NCBI RefSeq assembly: GCF_014384805.1
Contig: NZ_JACRSS010000002.1
Location: forward strand, 62,001-126,000
DNA length: 64,000 nt
Reading direction: 5' to 3'
DNA from: Guopingia tenuis
GTDB taxonomy: Bacteria; Bacillota; Clostridia; Christensenellales; Christensenellaceae
Of this stretch, positions 34,595 through 43,925 are shown piece after piece. The translations under genes were made by a program, and so were the position numbers. Each line of letters starts with the position of its first letter. Positions within the stretch are counted from its first letter, which is position 1. Below the pieces are notes generated by a model. That model saw nothing but the letters and a program-made list of their open reading frames with translations, ran no database searches and had not been told where the DNA came from.

Positions 34595-34850
34595 CTCGGC
34601 GGACGGCCTTTTTCGCCAGCCAAAATCTTTTCGGCGTTTTATTCGCCCCCGCCCGGCATTTTTTGCCTGCCATTTCTATCTTCCCTCGGCGGACGGCCTT
34701 TTTCGCCAGTGTAAACTCCTTTCGGCGTTTTATTCGTCCCCGCCCGGCAATCTTTCGCCTGCCATTTCTATTTCCCCTCGGCGGACGGCCTTTTTCGCCA
34801 GCCAAAATCTTTTCGGCGTTTTATTCGCCCCCGCCCGGCATTTTCCCGCG
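34595..34850. repeat. Three tandem ~91-bp repeats beginning CTCGGCGGACGGCCTTTTTC
   Basis: Copies begin at 34595, 34685 and 34777 (periods 90 and 92). Each has the GGCGGACGGCCTTTTTCGCC block, then TTTCGGCGTTTTATTCG and CCCGCCCGGCA. The array occupies much of the 34505-35313 gap between tilS and the divergent propeller gene. The rest of the gap (34851-35220) is GC-rich with no gene I can support, although long overlapping open frames cross it on both strands. Confidence 0.85.
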
Positions 34851-35220
34851 GGCAGGGACCATCTGCAAATACGGGGAGGGCCGCCCGGCCGGATAAAAGC
34901 CTGTCCGGCTGGTTCCGTCCGGATCGGGCTTTCGCAATCTCAAATGGGCCCGCGCCCTTCATCTTGTATCCCATGTGGGAATCCATTCGGGAATTGCGTG
35001 ATGATCCCCGCCGCAGGAACATGCCATCTGTTCCGCCGGGCCGGATTCCCACTGCCGCCGTATTTTCCCATCCAGCAGCGGATTGCCGTCCCTGCCAGCG
35101 GATACCGGCAGATATACGCCGCATTCGTGCTTCCTCCCGGCATACCTGCCGGGCGATGCATCCCCTCCCCGGCTCCGCGGGAAAGCGCTGCGTCGGCGAG
35201 GTGCGGATTTTGGAGAAATG

Positions 35221-35229
35221 TGGTATACT
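35221..35229 (+). promoter_or_regulatory. Extended -10 promoter of the propeller gene
   Basis: TGGTATACT is an extended -10 element about 85 bp before the chosen TTG start. No clear -35 is present. Confidence 0.4.
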
Positions 35230-35313
35230 AATAGCACGAAAAAACTTGGCTGCCCAGGGCTTTTTCTTTATGCCTTCTTTGCGGGAGCCATTAAAACTGC
35301 GAGGTATACCGTT

Positions 35314-36975
35314 TTGAAAACAAGCCGAATATTCCGAATTTTTATGATGGCGCTGGACACTTTCGTGCTGGCGTTTCTGCGGCTTTTCCGCAAGTTCACC
35401 CATCTGTTCGCCTATGAGCCTTCGGAAGAGACTCTGGGCTGGGATCTCCCCCATGCCACCGAGCTGACAAAGCCCGAGCGGCTGGGCATCCGCGCCGAAC
35501 TGGAGGTAAACGGAGAGCGGGTGGAAAGCTATTCCCGCTCCGAGTCCATCTATTTTGACCCGGAACAGCCCTATACAGATATGGAGGGGATTGTCACCTT
35601 TCGGGGAGACAACTTCCGAAGCGGCGGCGCCTATGGAACCGCCACTCTGCGGGCGCGGAAATTCGGCCGTTCCTGGGATTTTGATACTGGACGGCTGGAA
35701 AAGGGCTATGGCCATGGTTTCTGGACGGGCAGCGGCTGGACAGGCCAGCCCCTGATCGTCCGCTGGAGCGATGAGATGAAACGTGCCATGAATCTGACCC
35801 CGGCGAAAAAGGGCAAAAAGGGATTGGTGGAAGCCGTCTATTCCACCATGGATGGCAACGTCTATTTCCTGGATATCGAGGACGGTTCCCTCACCCGCGC
35901 ACCCATCAGCGTCGGTCTGCCCTTCAAGGGGGCGGGGGCGCTGCATCCCTCTCTGCCGTTGCTGCATCTCGGCCCCGGGGATTCCGGCCCTTCGGAGGAT
36001 CTCTATGCCCGGGCCTACCTCTATAGCCTGACGGACGGGGAAAAGCTCCTGGAATATGGCGGGCGCGACCCCTTCGCCCTGCGCAAATTCCATGGGTTTG
36101 ACAGCTCTCCCCTCTTCCATGAGGCCACGGACACCCTCATTGAGCCGGGGGAAAACGGCATTCTCTATACCATGAAGCTGAACACGGCCTTTGATCCCGT
36201 ACTGGGCAAGCTCACCATCCAGCCCAGCGAGCGGGTCAAGCTGCGCTATTCCACCAGCCGTTCCAGCGAGGAGAGCTATTGGCTGGGGATGGAGGACAGC
36301 GCCGTCGCCTGGAAAAACTACTTATATATTGCGGATAACGGCGGCAATCTCCTCTGCATCAATATAAATACCATGGAGGTGGTCTGGGCGCAGGACGTGG
36401 CCGACGACACCAACGGTTCGCCCGTCCTCTCCATTGAAGGCGGCGTCCCCTATCTCTATATTGCCACCTCGCTGCACTGGACAGCCAGCCCGCGCCTCAA
36501 GCTGGCAGACGTTCCCATTTTCAAAATCAACGCCGTCACCGGCGAATATGTATGGCGGCGGACCTATTTCTGCAACACCATTGCCGGGATCTCCGGCGGC
36601 ATCCAGGCCACCTGCGCCGTGGGGCGTCCCGGCAGCAATATTGAAGATCTGGTCATCTTCCCCGTGGCGCGCACACCGCAGGTCCGTGCCGGCATCCTTG
36701 TCGCCCTCGACAAGCAGACCGGGCGGGAGGTCTGGCGCACAAAGCTCAAGCGCTATGCCTGGAGCTCGCCCGTCGCGGTTTACGACGAAAACGGCAATGC
36801 CGTTATCGTCCAGGGCGACAGCGTGGGCAACCTCTATCTCATCGACGGCGCCACCGGCGAAATCCTCGACCGTATGGCGCTGGGGAGCAACATTGAGGCC
36901 ACCCCGGCGGTATTTGAAAATACCATTGTTGTGGGCACCCGGGGGCAGAAAATTTTCGGCATCCGGCTGCGGTAA
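35314..36975 (+). CDS. PQQ-like beta-propeller repeat protein
   Basis: From the TTG at 35314 (GAGG 7-9 bp upstream) the protein is 553 aa; an ATG at 35344 is the alternative. A hydrophobic N-terminal segment (FMMALDTFVLAFLRLF) may be a membrane anchor. Repeated propeller blades follow, with blocks such as GIVTFRGDNFRSGGAYGT, AVYSTMDGNVYFLDIEDGSL, YLYIADNGGNLLCININTME, GILVALDKQTGREVWRTKLK and GDSVGNLYLIDGATGEILDR. The W-G/K-x-T and LD-x2-TG-x2-W pattern is that of PQQ-type WD-like repeats, here with no quinone-binding dehydrogenase domain. A surface scaffold or binding role is inferred only. It has no operon partner. Confidence 0.8.
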   Translation: MKTSRIFRIFMMALDTFVLAFLRLFRKFTHLFAYEPSEETLGWDLPHATELTKPERLGIRAELEVNGERVESYSRSESIYFDPEQPYTDMEGIVTFRGDNFRSGGAYGTATLRARKFGRSWDFDTGRLEKGYGHGFWTGSGWTGQPLIVRWSDEMKRAMNLTPAKKGKKGLVEAVYSTMDGNVYFLDIEDGSLTRAPISVGLPFKGAGALHPSLPLLHLGPGDSGPSEDLYARAYLYSLTDGEKLLEYGGRDPFALRKFHGFDSSPLFHEATDTLIEPGENGILYTMKLNTAFDPVLGKLTIQPSERVKLRYSTSRSSEESYWLGMEDSAVAWKNYLYIADNGGNLLCININTMEVVWAQDVADDTNGSPVLSIEGGVPYLYIATSLHWTASPRLKLADVPIFKINAVTGEYVWRRTYFCNTIAGISGGIQATCAVGRPGSNIEDLVIFPVARTPQVRAGILVALDKQTGREVWRTKLKRYAWSSPVAVYDENGNAVIVQGDSVGNLYLIDGATGEILDRMALGSNIEATPAVFENTIVVGTRGQKIFGIRLR

Positions 36976-37534
36976 CGCCGCCCGGCCGCATACGTTTTTC
37001 CGGAACAGGGCAGACTGACAAAAACCCCTTGTTTCCCGCGGCGGCACAAATACGCCCGCTGCCCGGGGAAAAAAGACCGCCAGCCTCGCCCGGATGGCTA
37101 TATTTCCGGCCGCCAGGGCAGTAAATACCGGATCTCCGGCCCTGCCCCGGCTCCATCGGCAGATGGGTATGCAGAATTTCCCGCGTCTGCCGATATCGTT
37201 CCCGCGTCTGCCGATATCGTTCCCGCGGAGTATTTCTCCCACCGCTCTCTGCCGCCGGTTCCCCCTGGGGCGTTGATCCGCAGACTGACCAGACAGGAGG
37301 GCCGGGACATATGGATTCCGGCCGATGCCGGCATTTCCGCGCCCCTGCTCCGGGAAAACGGCATCGGCTGTTATCGTATCTCCGTCATCTCCAGGCTGGC
37401 GGGCGGCGGACTGCTGCTGTTCCCGAAAACCGGCTGTGTTCTTCCGCTTTGCTGCGCGAAAGTCCGCGAGGAAAGCGGCATTGCAGAACGGATATATCGT
37501 CCCCGCCGCAGCACCGGCGCACAGGAGGCCTGTC
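36976..37534. other. 559-bp GC-rich gap with a 21-bp tandem duplication
   Basis: No gene is supported on either strand. The only structure noted is CCCGCGTCTGCCGATATCGT plus T repeated back to back at 37180-37200 and 37201-37221. The shared flanks suggest a recent slip duplication. A ribosome site for the next gene is at 37523-37528 (AGGAGG). Confidence 0.6.
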
Positions 37535-38968
37535 ATGAAAAAAACCTATGTTACATCCCTGCCCGACCGGGCGGGCGCCTTTCTCCGGGCCAGCGAGATC
37601 ATCTCCTCCCTGGGGCTCAACATTACCCGGGTCAGCTATAATAAGTCCATCGACGCCCACATGCTCTTCATCGAAGCCGAGGGCGAAGAGGCGGTTCTCC
37701 ATGAGGCAACCCGCCGGCTTCTCGCGCATGGCTATCTTCTGACAGACAAGCCCGCGGGAAGCGTAATCCTGATGGAATTCCTGCTCCGGGACGCCCCAGG
37801 GAGCGTGCTTCCCGTCCTGCGCCTCATCCATCAGTTTTCTTTCAACATCTCCTATATCCGCTATCAGGCTGAAAAAGGCGGGCCGCAGCGGTTCCGCATG
37901 GGCCTTCTGGTGGAAAACAGCCAAGCCATTTCCGCCTTCATCCGCCAGGCCTCCGACCTCTGCGAAATTTCCATTCTGCAATACGACGAAACTGAAAAAA
38001 ACCTGGACAATACAGTTTTCTATATTTCCTTCGCCAACCGCATCGCAGAGCGCGTCGGCCTCTCCAAGCGGGATAAAGCCAAGCTGCTGGTGCAGTCCAA
38101 CCGGGTGATGGAACTCCTGGATCAGTCGCATAACCCACCCTATAAAACCTTTGAGACGATTGGGCGGTTCGCCGAGCTGCTCCGGGAATATAAAGGGGCG
38201 GCCTACCATCCCCGCATCTCCCGCTATTCTCTGAAAGAAGGCGTCTCCCTCACGCTTTTGGAGCCGCCCTGCGGCAGCAACACCTGCGTGCTGGAAAAGG
38301 ACGGACAGCTTTTGGCAATCGACAGCGGCTTTTCCTGCTATCGCGAAGAAAACCTGCAATGTCTCAAGGAGCTGTTCCCCGGGTTTATGGAGCGGAAACG
38401 GGCGCTGTTCCTCACCCATGCCGACGTGGATCACTGCGGCCTGGCGGATGATTTTCCCGCCGTCTATCTTTCGGCATCTTCCCGGGAAAATTTTGTCCGG
38501 GAGGCCGCCGGCCGGCGCAATCTGCGGGAGGAAAATCCTCTCCACGCCCCCTATATCCGCATCAGCAAAATTCTCTCCCGGTATACGCCCCCATCCCTGG
38601 ATTCCATGCGGCCCATCGGCGGCCCCCGCACCCCCGCAACAGAGCATCTGGATGCCATCGGCGCCTTTTCCTTCGCCGGGATGCATTTTGACGTTTATGA
38701 GGGCCGCGGCGGGCACTGCCTAGGGGAAACGGTCCTGGTGGAAAAACAGCTCCGGCTGGTGTTCACGGGGGATATCTATGTGAATATCAAGGGGTTTTCC
38801 CCCGAACAGCTGGATTTCAACCGCCTGGCGCCCTATCTCATGACCAGCGTGGATACCGATCCCGCCATGGCAAAGGCCGAGCGGGAGGAGATATTCTCCC
38901 TTCTGTCCCCCGGCTCCTGGCTCCTCATCGGCGGCCACGGCGCGGCAAAGCCCCTGGAAATTGAATAG
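37535..38968 (+). CDS. ACT-ACT-metallo-beta-lactamase-fold hydrolase
   Basis: The protein is 477 aa, with AGGAGG 7 bp before the ATG. Residues 1-75 (VTSLPDRAGAFLRASEIISS, NITRVSYNKSIDAHMLFIEA) and about 78-150 (MEFLLRDAPGSVLPVLRLIH) are two ACT-like ligand-binding domains. The C-terminal half has the MBL fold: VLEKDGQLLAIDSGF, then LTHADVDHCGLADD near residue 292, GHCLGE near 393, FTGDIYV near 409 and IGGHGAAK near 465. The metal motif reads H-x-D-x-D-H where HxHxDH is usual, so the first metal site is modified. The gene is monocistronic. An amino-acid-responsive hydrolase is suggested by architecture, but the substrate is unknown. Confidence 0.8.
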   Translation: MKKTYVTSLPDRAGAFLRASEIISSLGLNITRVSYNKSIDAHMLFIEAEGEEAVLHEATRRLLAHGYLLTDKPAGSVILMEFLLRDAPGSVLPVLRLIHQFSFNISYIRYQAEKGGPQRFRMGLLVENSQAISAFIRQASDLCEISILQYDETEKNLDNTVFYISFANRIAERVGLSKRDKAKLLVQSNRVMELLDQSHNPPYKTFETIGRFAELLREYKGAAYHPRISRYSLKEGVSLTLLEPPCGSNTCVLEKDGQLLAIDSGFSCYREENLQCLKELFPGFMERKRALFLTHADVDHCGLADDFPAVYLSASSRENFVREAAGRRNLREENPLHAPYIRISKILSRYTPPSLDSMRPIGGPRTPATEHLDAIGAFSFAGMHFDVYEGRGGHCLGETVLVEKQLRLVFTGDIYVNIKGFSPEQLDFNRLAPYLMTSVDTDPAMAKAEREEIFSLLSPGSWLLIGGHGAAKPLEIE

Positions 38969-39057
38969 AAACCCGGCAGCGGCACAGGCAAGTACGGACA
39001 GACGCCAAAAGACTGCTAACGCAAATTCTTGCATTGTTATTCTGCCATATTTCAAGC

Positions 39058-39085
39058 AAAAAACCGCTGGAATCAGCGGTTTTTT
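39058..39085. terminator. Terminator after the ACT-MBL gene
   Basis: AAAAAACCGCTG/CAGCGGTTTTTT with a GAAT loop. It has U-runs on both strands. Confidence 0.85.
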
Positions 39086-39423
39086 GCGCAGTATTGTTCT
39101 TTTTTTCTGTTTCCGGCAGGATGGTTTTGCATTTTCCCGCCCTGGCCGCCAGAGCAAAGCGGACATTGGAAAGCTATGCCGCCGCCCCTCTTCTATAGGC
39201 GTAATTTCTGCATAATAAAAGGCGGGTTTCACCGCCGGCTTATCCTATGGAAAACGTATGTGTAGGGAGATATTTGCGGCAGCAGGAATTGCGCAGTACC
39301 AGACTTAGCTTTTCTTTGCCAGTTTTCTTTTTAAGAAAACACCCGCGAATATGGGGAATGACACTTTTTCGGCAGCTGCTGCAATTATAAGTTTTTTTGT
39401 ATCCCAGTCATAAAATTTCTTTA

Positions 39424-39449
39424 CCTACTTTCTTTAAAAAGAAAGTAGG
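39424..39449. repeat. Dispersed palindrome copy, single, next to the helicase-loader gene
   Basis: CCTACTTTCTTT/AAAGAAAGTAGG lies immediately before the stop codon of the minus-strand gene at 39450. The conserved tail is on its left in reverse orientation (CCCAGTCATAAAATTTCTTT at 39402-39421), so this copy is inverted relative to the arrays at 29, 57 and 61 kb. It may double as that gene's terminator. Confidence 0.8.
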
Positions 39450-40406
39450 TCAGCGGCGCAGGCGAAGATCCTCCCCCGCGAACCGGATCAACTCCCTCTT
39501 CTGGCAGTCAAACAGGCGGGAGAAAACGCGCTCGCCATAGCGAGCCTTCAGCATGGTTTCATCCAGATTGGTGGCCAGCGCCGTAAGCCGTCCGGCGGCC
39601 TGCCGCCGCTCCAGCAGTTCAAAGAAATATTCCCGGGTCACGTTTTGCGTAACCGGCTCGGTTCCCAGGTCGTCGATCAGCAAAACCGCCGCGTCATAAA
39701 TGAGATCGACGCGGGAAAATTCCCCCAGCCGGTGCCGGTGAAACAGCCCAAACAGGCTCCCCGAGCGGATATAGAGAATATCCCACTCCTTTTTTTGCAG
39801 CTCTTTGGCCAGATAGGCCAGCATGAAGCTCTTCCCCAGCCCCGCTTTCCCCAGCAGCACCATAGTGCTATGAGGATTTTCCGGATATTTCGCCGCATAC
39901 CCCTCCATAAACCGGCGAATCTTGCGGATCTGCTCCCGGGCGCCGGATGTCTCGGAAAAAATGCTCTCGTCAAAAGCCTCCGCGCCGCCTTCCAGCCGGG
40001 CAATCTCCTCTCCGCCCAGCACCCGGACATAGACCTGCTCCTTCAGGCAGGGACAAAGGCGCTTTTCCCGCCCCTCCCCCAAAAGGCCGGTATCCCGGCA
40101 GTCCGGGCAGCGGAATTGGGGTTCCAGGGCGGAAAGGGAAATGCCGGCATCCCCGGCTTCCCGGCGGATCTGCTCATTCAGCCGCTTCACCTGTGCTTCC
40201 GTCCGCGCCTGAATGGCCGCCTTGTCCGACGGGTGCTGCAAAACTTCCCTTAGCTGGCTTAACAGCACATCCTGCCGGGCTTCCAGCAGCTCCCGCAGAC
40301 GCGGCGAGCGGGAAAACGCCTCCTCCCGGGCCGCCTGGGCCGTCCGTTCCGCATGTCCGCGCCGGGCGTCGTATTCGCCAAAAATATCATACAGGGTTTC
40401 CGCCAT
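39450..40406 (-). CDS. DnaC/DnaI-like helicase loader ATPase
   Basis: The protein is 318 aa. A Cys-rich knuckle (FRCPDCRDTGLLGEGREKRLC) near residue 98 precedes the AAA+ core: Walker A MVLLGKAGLGKSFMLAYLAK, Walker B AAVLLIDDLGTEPVTQNVT and the sensor region LTALATNLDETMLKARYGER. This matches DnaI/DnaC-type loaders with an N-terminal zinc motif. It would place the replicative helicase at the origin with the DnaD-like protein encoded just upstream; the two genes overlap by 20 bp. GGAGGAG precedes the ATG. It could also be a primosome component for replication restart. Confidence 0.88.
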   Translation of the reverse strand: MAETLYDIFGEYDARRGHAERTAQAAREEAFSRSPRLRELLEARQDVLLSQLREVLQHPSDKAAIQARTEAQVKRLNEQIRREAGDAGISLSALEPQFRCPDCRDTGLLGEGREKRLCPCLKEQVYVRVLGGEEIARLEGGAEAFDESIFSETSGAREQIRKIRRFMEGYAAKYPENPHSTMVLLGKAGLGKSFMLAYLAKELQKKEWDILYIRSGSLFGLFHRHRLGEFSRVDLIYDAAVLLIDDLGTEPVTQNVTREYFFELLERRQAAGRLTALATNLDETMLKARYGERVFSRLFDCQKRELIRFAGEDLRLRR

Positions 40407-41829
40407 CCTGCTCCTCCATTTCCTCCAGGGAATCCTTAATTTTTCCCCGCAGCTCCTCCAGCGTATAGTTGCGCTCCATCATGGGATTGCCTTTTTTGCC
40501 GTCCCTTCCGGCAAAGGCGCGGAACGCCTCGTCTTCCCGCCGGGCATCCGCCAGGCTCTTTACCCCCGCCGCCTGCCAGCGGGAGAGCATCTTCTCCATC
40601 GCCTTCAGGGGGGCCGCCAAACCGCAGGCGCACTGGGCGGCATAGCCGATGACTTCGTCGTTCATGCCGTATTTTCCGGTGAAGCGGTCATAGACGGCCT
40701 CATCCCCCCGGGTCACCTGTTTTTTCAGGCCAGCCTGTTCCAGCATTGCCTGAATCCTGCCCCGCTTTTCCTCCCGGGCGGCCAGGTATTCCTGAATGCC
40801 CTCTTCTGAAAAGAGCCTTTTGCTGGCCCATCCGATCAGCAGTTTATCCACATATTCCAGGTTCGCCGCGCCCTGCCGGGCCGCATAGGCACAGGCAAAG
40901 CAAAGCGCCCCCTGAGAAAATCCCATATTTTTCCATTTCATGTATTTTTCCCGGGCCTCCGCCGTGATGGTCAGCCGCGGCGCGCCCAGGGCCATCAGCA
41001 GCTCTTTGATGGCCTCGCCGGTTTCCTCGGTTCGGGCAAAATGTTCGTTGATATCCTTGGCGGTGAGCTTGCCCTGCCGATGCAGGTTTTTCAGGATACC
41101 GTCCAGGTATTTCATGTTGGGATACTGCACTTTTGTCATGGCCGCCGTTGCCGCCATGATGCCGCCAAAAGAGAAGCCCCATTCCCGGACCCATTTATCA
41201 TAGAGCTTTTCCTCTTCGTCCGTGGGGAGACGGCGAATTTTCAGGGCTTTCAAGATCTGCCGGGCGGCATCCGCGTTGCTTCCGCCCTCCTCCATGCGCT
41301 CCTGCGCCCGCTCGATGGTATCCACGCCTTCCCGCGCCCATTCTCGGGCCTTATCCCGAATGGCCGCGATGGAAACCCGGTTTTTCGCCCGGGAAAGCGT
41401 AATCATATATTCCGCCAGCATGAGAACCACGGGCTTAGGCAGGCCATAGACATCGATGCACTCATAAAAAACCTGATATTCCTGATAAGACAGCTCCCGG
41501 TCGGTAAAAAGCGCCTGAAGCATGGCGTTAAAGGCCGCGTCCTCATAAAGCGCCGGATTCGTTTCCCGGCACTCCGCCGCAGGAAGGGCATAGGAAAACG
41601 CCGCCCCTTCCGAAGCCCAAAGGCCGGCCTCCAAAAGGGCGTCCACCGCCTCCTGCACCTGGTTTTTGGATAGGTGCAGCTCCGCCGCCATTTCGTCTAT
41701 TTCTGCCTTTTGACGCACCAGGCCATAAAGATACACCTTGGCGCAGGCCGGGGGCGCAGCCAGCAGCTTTTCCGCCGCGTCCCGCGGAATGGCGACCATG
41801 CGAAGCGCCGCCGCATCAAATGTAATCAA
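40387..41829 (-). CDS. DnaD-domain replication initiation protein
   Basis: The 480-aa protein starts at TTG 41829 with GGAGGAAG 6 bp upstream, giving MITFDAAALRMVAIPRDAAE; earlier frames run into a non-conserved GC-rich leader. The N-terminal region (YGLVRQKAEIDEMAAELHLS) looks like a winged helix. Two or three repeats of the DnaD C-terminal type follow, each ending in the YxxxI/L pattern: KLYDKWVREWGFSFGGIMAA, EKYMKWKNMGFSQGALCFAC, AVYDRFTGKYGMNDEVIGYA. DnaD/DnaB(Bsu) proteins remodel DNA and help load helicase. The coupling with the loader gene fits this role. Confidence 0.85.
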   Translation of the reverse strand: MITFDAAALRMVAIPRDAAEKLLAAPPACAKVYLYGLVRQKAEIDEMAAELHLSKNQVQEAVDALLEAGLWASEGAAFSYALPAAECRETNPALYEDAAFNAMLQALFTDRELSYQEYQVFYECIDVYGLPKPVVLMLAEYMITLSRAKNRVSIAAIRDKAREWAREGVDTIERAQERMEEGGSNADAARQILKALKIRRLPTDEEEKLYDKWVREWGFSFGGIMAATAAMTKVQYPNMKYLDGILKNLHRQGKLTAKDINEHFARTEETGEAIKELLMALGAPRLTITAEAREKYMKWKNMGFSQGALCFACAYAARQGAANLEYVDKLLIGWASKRLFSEEGIQEYLAAREEKRGRIQAMLEQAGLKKQVTRGDEAVYDRFTGKYGMNDEVIGYAAQCACGLAAPLKAMEKMLSRWQAAGVKSLADARREDEAFRAFAGRDGKKGNPMMERNYTLEELRGKIKDSLEEMEEQDGGNPV

Positions 41830-41930
41830 TCTTCTTCCTCCAACCGGAGCGCGTCCGCCGCTCCTTTTTGCGGAAAAACCACAAGGCCGCAGGGCCTTCA
41901 AAAAACCCTCACTCCAAAAACTTTTCGGCG

Positions 41931-41949
41931 GATGCTTCGCATCCGCGGG
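41931..41949. repeat. Short hairpin in the gap upstream of the DnaD-like gene
   Basis: GCGGATGC TTC GCATCCGC is a perfect 8-bp-arm hairpin in the 311-bp gap 41830-42140. It has no U-run. The rest of the gap shows nothing recognisable. Confidence 0.5.
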
Positions 41950-42140
41950 GAGCGGACACAATCGCCCGCTTACCTAACGAAAAAACTGGCGCGCAGCGGC
42001 TCTCTCCATTCCCTTTATAGGGAATAGAGGCCGGAGCGCCCCCCCAAAAGCGCCTGCCTCCTGTTTTCTCTATGCGGGAAAACAGCAGGGAGAAAAAAGA
42101 GGTTCTATTTTGCAATAAAACCTCGGCGGAATCCGTATGC

Positions 42141-43034
42141 CTACCGGGAGATAAACTCCAGTATTCCCTCGTTGACGGCATCCGGCTTTTCCTCCTGGGG
42201 AAAATAGCCGCAGTTGCGGATGGTAAGGGAATAGGCATCTTTCATATGGGCCGTCAGATATTGGCTGTCCTCCACATTGTGAATCGGATCGTCCACGCTC
42301 TCGACCACCAGCATGGGCTTGGCAATCGCGCCAATCTTTCCCGCCAGCTCGCTTTCGTCATAATTCATAATCGCCAGCCGCGCCGCGCTCACCACCTCCC
42401 GGCTTTGGAAGGGGCGGGTATATTCCTCTACAGCCAGCTTATCCACAATGGTTTTGTCAAAATATGCTTCTTCCATGCTCTTGGCCACAAAGGCTTCCTT
42501 TGCAAATTTCGCCATGCTGCGGCCGCCGAAAGGCCCGGTCACACTCTTTGCCCCGGGGAAATTTGTGTTGCGGAAAGCCCCGGGATGGATGAATACCATC
42601 TCCTCCACCATATTCCCGTTAAAGCTGGCAAAGTCCAGGGCATAGGCCGCCGCCTGCCCGAAGGCGATGATCGAACACTTTTCCACGCCGATGGTCTTTA
42701 AAAATGTTTCCAGCGAGAGGGAATATTCCTCCACCGAATAGGAGATATCCGGGCAGTCCGAATAGCCATGCCCGAGCAGGTCGGGCATCACCACATGAAA
42801 ATGCTCCGACAGCACATCCTGATTGTTTTTGAACGTATAATACGACTGCGCCGCGCCATGGAGCAGCAGTACCGTCTTGCCGCTTCCCCTTTCAAAATAG
42901 TGCATGCGCGCTTCCACGCTCAGCACATCTTCCTTGCCGCCGCCCAGCTCTACATATGTATCAAACGCGATATTAGCATAGCTCCCCACCGTCTTTTTAT
43001 TGGTGAAAACCGTGCTTTTTACTCTCGTAATCAC
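42141..43034 (-). CDS. Alpha/beta-hydrolase-fold protein lacking nucleophile and His (probable pseudoenzyme)
   Basis: The protein is 297 aa; the GTG start has AAGGAAA upstream. The fold is clear: TVLLLHGAAQSYYTF (oxyanion HG), VVMPDLLGHGYSDCP, and the acid strand KPMLVVESVDDPIHN. The nucleophile elbow that should read G-x-S-x-G is A-F-G-Q-A (residues 124-128), with Gly at the Ser position. The catalytic His loop reads NCGYFPQEEKPD with Tyr277 where GHFP is usual. Without Ser and His, ordinary ester hydrolysis is not expected. A binding or signalling role like that of other non-catalytic alpha/beta-fold proteins is possible. It has no operon partner. Confidence 0.85.
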   Translation of the reverse strand: MITRVKSTVFTNKKTVGSYANIAFDTYVELGGGKEDVLSVEARMHYFERGSGKTVLLLHGAAQSYYTFKNNQDVLSEHFHVVMPDLLGHGYSDCPDISYSVEEYSLSLETFLKTIGVEKCSIIAFGQAAAYALDFASFNGNMVEEMVFIHPGAFRNTNFPGAKSVTGPFGGRSMAKFAKEAFVAKSMEEAYFDKTIVDKLAVEEYTRPFQSREVVSAARLAIMNYDESELAGKIGAIAKPMLVVESVDDPIHNVEDSQYLTAHMKDAYSLTIRNCGYFPQEEKPDAVNEGILEFISR

Positions 43035-43195
43035 TGCTTTTTCCTTCTTCCTTATGACATTCCAAAGGGGCCCTGCCCCTGCCGGTAATCTGCGGGCAGA
43101 AAAACCGCCCTTCGGCCTTTTCGCCGCAGACCAATTTCATCTTACCCTATTTCGTCTTTTTTCGCAACCCCCACTCCGGCGGCTCAGCGCCGCGG

Positions 43196-43500
43196 CCGTG
43201 TTCGCAAGCCAGTTTCCCTGCACGGCACGGATTTTCTCCCGCCCGGCTCTTTCACTTTTGCCCTTTTTCCGGAAATTGCGGCTTACCGCCGAGACCGTGT
43301 TCGCAAGCCAGTTTCCCTGCGCGGCACGGATTTTCTCCCGCCCGGCTCTTTCACTTTTGCCCTTTCTTTCCGGAAGTTGCGGCTTACCGCCGAGACCGTG
43401 TTCGCAAGCCAGTTTCCCTGCGCGGCACGGATTTTCTCCCGCCCGGCTCTTTCGCTTTTGCCCTTTCTTTCCAGAAGTTGCGGCTCGGCTCCGCAGTCAT
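43196..43500. repeat. Three tandem ~100-bp repeats (CCGTGTTCGCAAGCCAGTTT)
   Basis: Copies begin at 43196, 43295 and 43396 (periods 99 and 101). Each runs through GTTCGCAAGCCAGTTTCCCT, GGCACGGATTTTCTCCCGCC and GGCTCTTTC. They sit in the 1-kb gap 43035-44036, which has no gene that I can support. Confidence 0.85.
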
Positions 43501-43925
43501 GACCGCAAACCGGATTCTCAGAACAGCGTGAGTTCTCTACCACCCGCCTTTTCCAATTTTATCCCTTGCAGGGAGTTTTTGCAAAATTTCTTTCCATGCC
43601 GCAAACCATCTTTTTGACTCTGGCCTATGCGTCTGTTATTTGTGGTATACGTTCAGAACTTCGGTGTTCACACAATTCCACAGCACAAGAAGCGCATTCG
43701 TTTATCTGCCGCGGGAGACAGGCTGCCGAAACTATATCTCTGCCTGAAAAATGGACCTTTTTCTGCAGGTTCTGTTGGCCTCGGGCGATGAAGCCCGTCT
43801 TCTTTCGCAACTGCTGATTATTTTCTTCTTCAAACCCGGAGATCGGCGCCTTTGCTATTTATCCTTTGCGATTTTCCGTCAAGAAGTTTTCTCTATTGCG
43901 CGGGGCCCTCCCCGCTTTTCCCACA

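Noticed and set aside
34768..36120. 450-aa minus-strand open frame across the repeat array and the propeller gene
   Set aside because: It crosses tandem repeats and is antisense to a protein with clear propeller repeats. Composition is non-protein-like.
36322..38716. Two minus-strand open frames of over 400 aa opposite the propeller and ACT-MBL genes
   Set aside because: Both are antisense to genes with strong motifs and ribosome sites. No recognisable domains.
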